NCBI RefSeq assembly: GCF_017355985.1
Contig: NZ_JAFIQU010000001.1
Span: 744,001 to 808,000 of the forward strand
DNA length: 64,000 nucleotides
Origin: Arenibaculum pallidiluteum
GTDB lineage: Bacteria; Pseudomonadota; Alphaproteobacteria; Azospirillales; Azospirillaceae
Direction of reading: 5' to 3'
Made by a program: the position numbers and the translations under genes
Shown: one piece after another, positions 58,140 through 64,000 of the stretch
Layout: every line of letters starts with the position of its first letter
Numbering within the stretch: the first letter of the stretch is position 1
Notes under the pieces: model-generated
The model's input: the letters and a program-made list of their open reading frames with translations, nothing else
Told to the model about the DNA's origin: nothing
The model's database searches: none

Positions 58140-59273
58140 TCAGAGAACTTCCAGATCCGCGTGCAGCGCGCCAGCGGCCTTGATCGCCTGCAGGATCGCG
58201 ACGACGTCGCGCGGCGCGACGCCCAGGGCGTTCAACCCGGTCACGAGCTGCTGCAGGCTGACATTGCCGCCGAACTCGACGAAGGGCCGCGCCTCACCCT
58301 CGTTCACCTCGATGTCCGTGCGCGGCACCACGACCGTGTCGCCGCGGGACGCGAAGGGCTGCGGCTGCGAGACCTGGGGCGTCTCGGTCACGCGCACCGT
58401 CAGGTTGCCCTGGGTGATCGCAACGCGGCTGATGCGCACGTTCTCGCCGATCACGATGGTGCCCGTCCTCTCGTCCACCACCACGCGCGCCAGCGTGTCG
58501 GGCGCCACGGTCAGCTGCTCGACCTCGCCGATCATCCGCGCGACCTGGTTCCGGTAGGCGGCGGGGACTGTCACGTCGACGGTCGTCAGGTCGACGACCC
58601 GTGCCGGCACGCCGCCGAGCCTGCGGTTGACGACGTCGGCGATGCGGATCGCCGTGGTGAAGTCGGGGTTGCGCAGGGCCATGCGGACCGTCTGCATGCC
58701 CTCCATCGAGAACTGGACCTCGCGCTCGACGATGGCGCCGTTGGCGATCCGGCCCGCCGTCGGGACGCCCTTGGTGACCGAGGAGCCCGACTGCCCCTGG
58801 ACCGAGAAGCCCGTCGCGGTGAGCGGCCCCTGCGCCACCGCATAGGCCTCGCCGTCGGCACCCATCAGCGGCGTCACCAGAAGCGTGCCGCCCAGGAGGC
58901 TGGTGGCGTCGCCCATGGTGGAGACGTTCACGTCGATGGTCGTGCCGCGGCGCGCGAAGGGCGGCAGCGTCGCCGTCACCATCACGGCGGCCACGTTGCG
59001 GGTGCGGAGCTGCTCGTCGCGGATGTTGATGCCAAGCCGCTCCAGCATGCCCTGAAGGCTCTGCTGCGTGAACGGGGTGTTGATCAGGCGGTCGCCGGAC
59101 CCGTTGAGCCCGACCACGAGCCCGTAGCCCACGAGCTGGTTGCGGCGAACCCCGTCGATCGAGACGAGGTCCTTGATCCGCGACTGGGCCGCGGCCGGCG
59201 GCGGGCCAGCGAAGGCCAGCCCGGCCGCAAGGGCGAGCGCCGCGAGCAGGCGCGTCGGGGATAGGACGGGCAT
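58140..59273 (-). CDS. flgI: Flagellar P-ring protein FlgI
   Basis: Periplasmic P-ring subunit, 377 residues with a signal peptide (about 1-29). SRIKDLVSIDGVRRNQLVGY, GLVVGLNGSGD, and the C-terminal LQQLVTGLNALGVAPRDVVA, ILQAIKAAGALHADLEVL are diagnostic. Confidence 0.96.
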   Translation of the reverse strand: MPVLSPTRLLAALALAAGLAFAGPPPAAAQSRIKDLVSIDGVRRNQLVGYGLVVGLNGSGDRLINTPFTQQSLQGMLERLGINIRDEQLRTRNVAAVMVTATLPPFARRGTTIDVNVSTMGDATSLLGGTLLVTPLMGADGEAYAVAQGPLTATGFSVQGQSGSSVTKGVPTAGRIANGAIVEREVQFSMEGMQTVRMALRNPDFTTAIRIADVVNRRLGGVPARVVDLTTVDVTVPAAYRNQVARMIGEVEQLTVAPDTLARVVVDERTGTIVIGENVRISRVAITQGNLTVRVTETPQVSQPQPFASRGDTVVVPRTDIEVNEGEARPFVEFGGNVSLQQLVTGLNALGVAPRDVVAILQAIKAAGALHADLEVL

Positions 59274-59286
59274 CGACGGTCCGGCC

Positions 59287-60390
59287 TCAGAGATAGTCGG
59301 TCAGGCGCAGGCGCGAGACGATGGACGTCGCGTTCATGGCGGCCTCGAGCTGCGCCTGGAGCTGGGCCAGCCTGGTCTGCGTCTCGATGGGGTCCGCGTC
59401 CTCCAGCGACGTGATCCGCTCGTTCAGGATCTTGAGACGCGCATTGTGGCGCAGCACGATCCCGTCGATCTCGGCATGCTGGACGCCCAGCTTCGCCTGA
59501 ACGTCGGTCAGGCCCTTCAGGCCGGCGGACAGCTTCTCGACCGCCGCCGCCACGTAGGGCTTGTAGGCATCGAGCTCCATGGCGTTCACGTCGACCGAGG
59601 CCAGCATGAACATGCCCTGGAGCAGGTCACGCATCGCGGGATCGTTGGCTTGGATGCCATAGGGCACCTCGCGTCCATCCTCCGGTCGTGCCGAGACGCG
59701 CGGATTGGCCGCGCCACCCGGCTGCATGGCCGTGGCGCCGCGATAGATCCCGCCCTCGAAGGTGTCGGTCAGGGGCGCCGGCGCGGGCAGCGCCGGGTCC
59801 CGGACGTCGAACAGCGCGTCGAGCGTCGCGACCACCGCCACCGAATCCGCCGCCGTCACCGGCAGCGGGCCGCCGGCCGCGGCAGCGATCGCATCCTGCA
59901 CGATCTGCAGCGGCGAGCGTGGCAGGATACCGTCGGATCCGTCGATCTGGCGGACCGGCGTCGTCCCGACCTCGACCCCCGAGAACAGGAATCCGCTGCC
60001 TGAACTGGCGTTCAGCAGGCCGACCATCAGCTCGAGCGCGCCGCGGGCCTGCGTGCGGATCTGCTGCATGGTCTGCGAGGGCTGGCTCAGCCCGGTGGAC
60101 GCGACCGCGAGCAGGTCGCTCGCCGCCTTGTTCATCCCGGTCATCGCCTCGTTCATCAGGCCCATCTGCCCGTCGAGATACGAGGCCCCGGTCAGCAGCT
60201 CGGTCGTCTGGTCGTGGAGGTGGCGCAGGCTGATGGCTTGGTTCGTGCGCGCCCCGAGCCGGCCTGCCACGTCGAAATGCTTGCCCGAACCCAGCTCCTC
60301 GGAGGTGCGGGTCACGTCGATCTGCAGCTGCGTGAGGGCGGACTGGGTGCGCTTGGAAAGCCCCAGCGTCGAAATGGTGTTGAACAGCAT
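59287..60390 (-). CDS. flgL: Hook-filament junction protein FlgL
   Basis: Hook-associated protein 3, 367 residues. Flagellin-like N-terminal (LGLSKRTQSALTQLQIDVTR, TSEELGSGKHFDVAGRLG) and C-terminal (LEDADPIETQTRLAQLQAQL) coiled regions with a variable middle. It follows flgK by two bases. Confidence 0.92.
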   Translation of the reverse strand: MLFNTISTLGLSKRTQSALTQLQIDVTRTSEELGSGKHFDVAGRLGARTNQAISLRHLHDQTTELLTGASYLDGQMGLMNEAMTGMNKAASDLLAVASTGLSQPSQTMQQIRTQARGALELMVGLLNASSGSGFLFSGVEVGTTPVRQIDGSDGILPRSPLQIVQDAIAAAAGGPLPVTAADSVAVVATLDALFDVRDPALPAPAPLTDTFEGGIYRGATAMQPGGAANPRVSARPEDGREVPYGIQANDPAMRDLLQGMFMLASVDVNAMELDAYKPYVAAAVEKLSAGLKGLTDVQAKLGVQHAEIDGIVLRHNARLKILNERITSLEDADPIETQTRLAQLQAQLEAAMNATSIVSRLRLTDYL

Positions 60391-60392
60391 GC

Positions 60393-61790
60393 CTACCTCC
60401 CGAGCTGCAGCAGCGTGTCGATCATACGCCCCGCGGTCTGGATCACCTGGGCGCTGGCGCCGTAGCTCTGTTCGATCAGCAGCAGCTTCTGCATCTCGGT
60501 ATCCACGTTCACGCCGTCGCGGTTCACCCGCGCGGTCTGCAGCGTGTCGGCCGAGACCTTGCGCATCTTCATCTCGTTCTCGGCCGCGGCCCTTTCGGTG
60601 TGCTGGTTCGAGACGAAGGCAGTCGCGAAGGTCTCCAGTGTCGCGCTGGTGGGCAGCGGCGGTGTCGCGAAGGTCCCGACATCGGTGAAGACCTTGAGGA
60701 ATTTCGCGATCTGCGTCTGGTCGCCGGGCGCCAGAGGCGCCGTCGCCTGAACGCCGCTCTGCACACGCCAGGCGTTGCCGGACAGGGCGGCGTTCACGAC
60801 GATCCTGGCGGCAAGGCCCGGAACCGCGCCGATCGGACCGCCGGCATCCGTGAAGAGACCCGGCTGGGTCGGGTCCGTCTCGGCCGACGAGAAGCCGCGG
60901 ATCAGCCCCTCTGCGAGCGCGTCGAGCTGCGCCAGGGCGGCGGGCACGTCCCTGTCGGCGACGTCGATCAGCCCCTTGATGCGACCGCTCTGGATCTCGC
61001 GGTCGGGATCCGCCGACAGCGAATGGGTACCCGCCATCAGCGCGCCGCCAGTGATTCGCAGCGGCGTCTCGCCAGGGGCCAGCTCACGCTCGAGCAGCAT
61101 CTGTCCGTTGCGGGTCATCACCACCACCTCGCCGCCCTCGGCGGTGTAGGTGCGGATGCCGATCTCCTCCGCGATGCGGTCGAGCTGGATATCGCGCTGG
61201 TCCTGCAGGTCGGAGACGTCCCAGCCGCTGGCGAGCCCCGTCGCGATGGAGCGGTTCAGCCGGCTGACCTCGTGCAGGCTCTGGTTCACGTTGGCGACGG
61301 CCTCGGCAAGGCGCTCCTGCGCGTCGCTGCCGACCTCCGTTACCGCGGCGGCGGTCTCGCGCAGGCGGGAGGCCAGGGTCCCTGCGTCCTCGACGACGCC
61401 CGCCTGCGCGCCGGCGTTGTCGGGCATGCCGTAGAGGCTCTGGAACGAGACGCGCAGGGCCGCCACCGCCGATGCGATGGAGCGCTCCTCCTGGGGCTGG
61501 CCCAGCACGTCGGTCAGCTCCGAAAGCGCAGAGGCGCGAGCCCCGTTGCCGGAGTAGAGGCCCTGCTGGAAGCGCGTATCGCGCACCAGCAGCTCGTCGA
61601 CGCCGCGCGAGACGCCGCCGATCTTCACGCCCTGGGCAATGCCGCCGATCGAGGACGAGCTGACCAGCAGCGTCTTGCGGACGAAGCCCTCGGTCGTGGC
61701 GTTCGCGATGTTGTGGGAGGTCAGGCCCGCCAGCTGCTGGGTGCTCTTCAGCCCCGACAGCGCAGCGTTGAGGGCCATCTGGATGCTCAT
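60393..61790 (-). CDS. flgK: Hook-filament junction protein FlgK
   Basis: Hook-associated protein 1, 465 residues. ALNAALSGLKSTQQLAGLTS, HNIANATTEGFVRKTLLVSS at the N-terminus and GVNVDTEMQKLLLIEQSYGA, SAQVIQTAGRMIDTLLQLGR at the C-terminus are the family ends. Operon flgE-K-L-I-J-N. Confidence 0.95.
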   Translation of the reverse strand: MSIQMALNAALSGLKSTQQLAGLTSHNIANATTEGFVRKTLLVSSSSIGGIAQGVKIGGVSRGVDELLVRDTRFQQGLYSGNGARASALSELTDVLGQPQEERSIASAVAALRVSFQSLYGMPDNAGAQAGVVEDAGTLASRLRETAAAVTEVGSDAQERLAEAVANVNQSLHEVSRLNRSIATGLASGWDVSDLQDQRDIQLDRIAEEIGIRTYTAEGGEVVVMTRNGQMLLERELAPGETPLRITGGALMAGTHSLSADPDREIQSGRIKGLIDVADRDVPAALAQLDALAEGLIRGFSSAETDPTQPGLFTDAGGPIGAVPGLAARIVVNAALSGNAWRVQSGVQATAPLAPGDQTQIAKFLKVFTDVGTFATPPLPTSATLETFATAFVSNQHTERAAAENEMKMRKVSADTLQTARVNRDGVNVDTEMQKLLLIEQSYGASAQVIQTAGRMIDTLLQLGR

Positions 61791-61818
61791 TGCGGGAACT
61801 CCATGGACTGGCCCGGGA

Positions 61819-63036
61819 TCAGCGCTTCAGGCGCGTGACCTCTTCCATCATCTCGTCCGCGGTCTGGACGATCTTGGCGTTGGACGAATAGGCGCGCTGC
61901 GTCTCGATCAGGGAGACCAGCTCCTCGGCAATGTCCACGTTGGCCTGCTCGACGGCGCCGCCCTGGATCTCGCCCGCCTTGCCGGATCCTGCGTCGGCCA
62001 GGAACAGCGACCCGCTGTCGTTGCTCAGCGCATAGGTGTTCCCGTCCATGGGCGTCAGCCCGTTCGGGTTCGTGACCGTGGCGACCGGCACCTGGAACAG
62101 CGCCTGGCTGGCCCCGTTGTCGAAGGTGACCCAGACCTTGCCACCCTCGTCGACCTTGACGCCGCTGACCTGTCCGGCCTTGGCACCGTCCTTGTTCACC
62201 ACGGGGACGTAGTCACCATTGAACTGGGTCACGGTATCCATGCCGAGCGTGACGGTATCCGCGCCCCTGGTCAGGGTGATCGGCGGGATCGCGGCCGTCG
62301 GCAGTCCAGCGGAAGGGCCGGTCGCGTTGAAGGTGATGCCGGCGACGGTAGGCGTCGAGACGGTGTAGCCCGGCGCCGCGATGCCGACGCTCCAGGTATT
62401 CGGCCCCGTGTTGGTCCAGGTCAGCGTCAGCTCCTGGGCGTTGCCGAGGCCGTCGTAGAAGGACGAGGTGGTCGAGAAGGTGTCGCCTACCGCCGCCTGG
62501 GCGGGAAGGTTGGCGCTATAGTCGACGGTCTTGCTGGCCGAGCCCTGATAGGTCAGCCCCGCCACGTTGATGGAGACGAGGCTGCCGGTGTCGTCTCGAC
62601 GAACACCCGCGGGCAGCGCCCCGGATGTCAGCGGCCAGCCCTGCAGGTACTGCCCCGCCGTGTTGCGGAGATAGCCGGCGTCGTCGGGCTCGAACCGTCC
62701 GGCGCGGGTCAGGGCGAAGCTCTGAAGGCCGCCGGCGGCATCGGCCTGCGAGGCGACCATGAAGAAGCCGTTGCCGGAGATCGCCATGTCGGTGCTGACG
62801 CCGGTGCCGACGATCGCGCCGCCGGTGCCGATGTCGTACTTTACCTTGGAGGCGACGCCGCCGGCTGCGTAGGTCGTGTCCGAGGCCTGCGCGGTCATCA
62901 AGGTCGAAAAATCGACATCGGCGCGCTTGTAGCCGACCGTGGCGGAATTGCTGATGTTGTCGGAGATCGCAGCCAGGCGCGATCCCTGCGCGGCCATACC
63001 GGAAACACCGGACCTCATGGCGGTGAACAAGCTCAT
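61819..63036 (-). CDS. flgE: Flagellar hook protein FlgE
   Basis: Hook subunit, 405 residues. N-terminal SLFTAMRSGVSGMAAQGSRL, AAISDNISNSATVGYKRADV and C-terminal NVDIAEELVSLIETQRAYSS, NAKIVQTADEMMEEVTRLKR are diagnostic; the middle is Thr/Gly-rich. First gene after a CtrA-like box, with a promoter separate from motB. Confidence 0.96.
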   Translation of the reverse strand: MSLFTAMRSGVSGMAAQGSRLAAISDNISNSATVGYKRADVDFSTLMTAQASDTTYAAGGVASKVKYDIGTGGAIVGTGVSTDMAISGNGFFMVASQADAAGGLQSFALTRAGRFEPDDAGYLRNTAGQYLQGWPLTSGALPAGVRRDDTGSLVSINVAGLTYQGSASKTVDYSANLPAQAAVGDTFSTTSSFYDGLGNAQELTLTWTNTGPNTWSVGIAAPGYTVSTPTVAGITFNATGPSAGLPTAAIPPITLTRGADTVTLGMDTVTQFNGDYVPVVNKDGAKAGQVSGVKVDEGGKVWVTFDNGASQALFQVPVATVTNPNGLTPMDGNTYALSNDSGSLFLADAGSGKAGEIQGGAVEQANVDIAEELVSLIETQRAYSSNAKIVQTADEMMEEVTRLKR

Positions 63037-63133
63037 CTCGTTACCCTTCCAAACTTATTCGCGACCGTCATTGTCGCAGGTCCGGGTTTCTCCGCGGCGG
63101 CACTTGGGACGAGGCAACCTTATTGCCCCCCGC

Positions 63134-63148
63134 TTAAAGCGACTTAAA
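63134..63148. promoter_or_regulatory. CtrA-like box before flgE
   Basis: TTAA-AGCGACT-TAAA, about 100 bases before the flgE start, followed by AGATCGA as at the flagellin box. Confidence 0.55.
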
Positions 63149-63167
63149 AGATCGATTTGCGCCTATT

Positions 63168-64000
63168 TCACTGGGCGCGATGCGGGCTCTCGGCAGGAAC
63201 CTGGCGCAGCAGGGTCAGTCCGATCCGGCGGTTTCGGGGATCGAGCGGGTTCCCTGACTCGAGATGATCGAGGTCCGCACGCCCTTCGACGCGCTTGATC
63301 CGCGACGGCGGCAAGCCCGCCGCCAGGAGTTCGCGGCGCGCCGCATTGGCCCGGTCACTCGATAGCTCCCAGTTGCCGTACTTCGCTGCGCCGCCATAGG
63401 CGAGCCCGTCGGTGTGCCCGGAGATCGCGATGCCGTTGGGCACGCTGGCCAGGATCGTCGAGAGCGCCTGCATCAGGCGCCGCCCCTTCTCGTTCATCTG
63501 CGCCGAACCGACCGCGAACATCGAGAACTGCGGCCGGTCGGTGATCTGGATGCGCATCCCTTCCGGGACCTGCTGGACCACGAGGCTATCGGCGACGCCG
63601 CGCAGGTCCGGGGCGGAAAGGGCGCGCGCGATCTCGCGCTCGAGCCGCTCGAAGCTGCGCTGCTCCTGCGCCGCGGCCTCGCGCTCGTTCATGTAGGCCT
63701 GGATGTCGTCCACACCGGCTGTTACGACCGCACCGCCGTTCAGAAGGTCGCGGAGCTCGGCCTTGCGTCCCGGGCTCGGGGGAGGCGCCGCCATGGGATC
63801 CTTCACGCCGGCGGGGTTGCGGTCGTCCTTGCCGACGGATGCCACCACTGGTGGCGCGGCGACGGGAATGGAACGCGTGCCCTCGGCATGGGGCGAGGTC
63901 AGAGAGCCGCTGTCGTCGACCGAGCGCCCGGCCAGGATGCCGTCGGCGCCCGAATGCTCCTGCGAGACGGCCACAGGATTGAAGTACTCAGCGAGCCCGT
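63168..64000 (-). CDS. motB: Flagellar motor stator protein MotB, partial (5' end outside window)
   Basis: The frame is open through the right edge, so the N-terminal membrane helix and proton-carrying Asp are outside. The visible part starts with EYFNPVAVSQEHSGADG, then a Pro-rich linker, a helical stretch and a C-terminal OmpA-like peptidoglycan-binding domain (FSMFAVGSAQMNEKGRRLMQ, IAISGHTDGLAYGG, NWELSSDRANAARRELL, IKRVEGRADLDHLESG). motA is expected just beyond the edge. Confidence 0.92.
   Translation of the reverse strand, partial: GLAEYFNPVAVSQEHSGADGILAGRSVDDSGSLTSPHAEGTRSIPVAAPPVVASVGKDDRNPAGVKDPMAAPPPSPGRKAELRDLLNGGAVVTAGVDDIQAYMNEREAAAQEQRSFERLEREIARALSAPDLRGVADSLVVQQVPEGMRIQITDRPQFSMFAVGSAQMNEKGRRLMQALSTILASVPNGIAISGHTDGLAYGGAAKYGNWELSSDRANAARRELLAAGLPPSRIKRVEGRADLDHLESGNPLDPRNRRIGLTLLRQVPAESPHRAQ

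Noticed and set aside
1-64000. tRNA, rRNA or riboswitch
   Set aside because: Read for cloverleaf arms and conserved rRNA segments; none was convincing. A covariance-model scan could not be run.

Overview
The window is very GC-rich DNA with gene content typical of an alphaproteobacterium. The flagellar regulators and parts FlaF, FlbT, a short CheL-type FlgJ, a MotE-like protein, a DUF6468-type protein and a SltF-like transglycosylase are all alphaproteobacterial. The overall set looks most like Rhodobacterales or a near relative; the exact genus cannot be read from the sequence.

Layout. 1-16.6 kb holds ion and nutrient transport: a ClC channel cut by the left edge, an aldo/keto reductase with a paired operator, a ptsN-like gene followed by a pha/mrp-type cation/proton antiporter operon (A-C-D-E-F-G, with B fused into A), a patatin-like lipase and a peptide/nickel-type ABC operon that includes a permease-ATPase fusion. 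16.6-19.7 kb holds a diguanylate cyclase and, divergently, a phasin-CBS fusion. 20.1-23.1 kb is a visibly lower-GC island with a large glycosyltransferase-like protein and a sulfotransferase whose tail is four exact 14-residue repeats.

From 23.9 kb to the right edge lies a flagellar cluster: fliF-H-N-P-G plus a PilZ protein on the minus strand, fliL-M-DUF6468-motE on the plus strand, flgB-C-fliE-Q-sltF-flhA-fliR-flhB on the minus strand, fliI on the plus strand, flaF-flbT-flaG-like-DUF1217, flagellin, and motB-flgE-K-L-I-J-N on the minus strand. It is split at 32.5-44.8 kb by a non-flagellar block: a Na/Pi cotransporter, a LacI-controlled ABC importer with a GpdQ-like phosphodiesterase, a fluoroacetate-dehalogenase-like hydrolase with a Tat-exported hydrolase and a divergent TetR regulator, an unknown gene, and a sensor histidine kinase.

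How it fits together. The flagellar genes form a type III export apparatus, basal body, hook, filament and motor set. Six flagellar intergenic regions carry a TTAA-N7-AT-rich motif resembling the CtrA box, which suggests a shared regulator. The cyclase and PilZ protein could link c-di-GMP to motility. motA, fliK, flgD, flgA, flgF, flgG, flgH and a recognisable fliJ are not in the window. No tRNA, rRNA, CRISPR array or intact mobile element was recognised.
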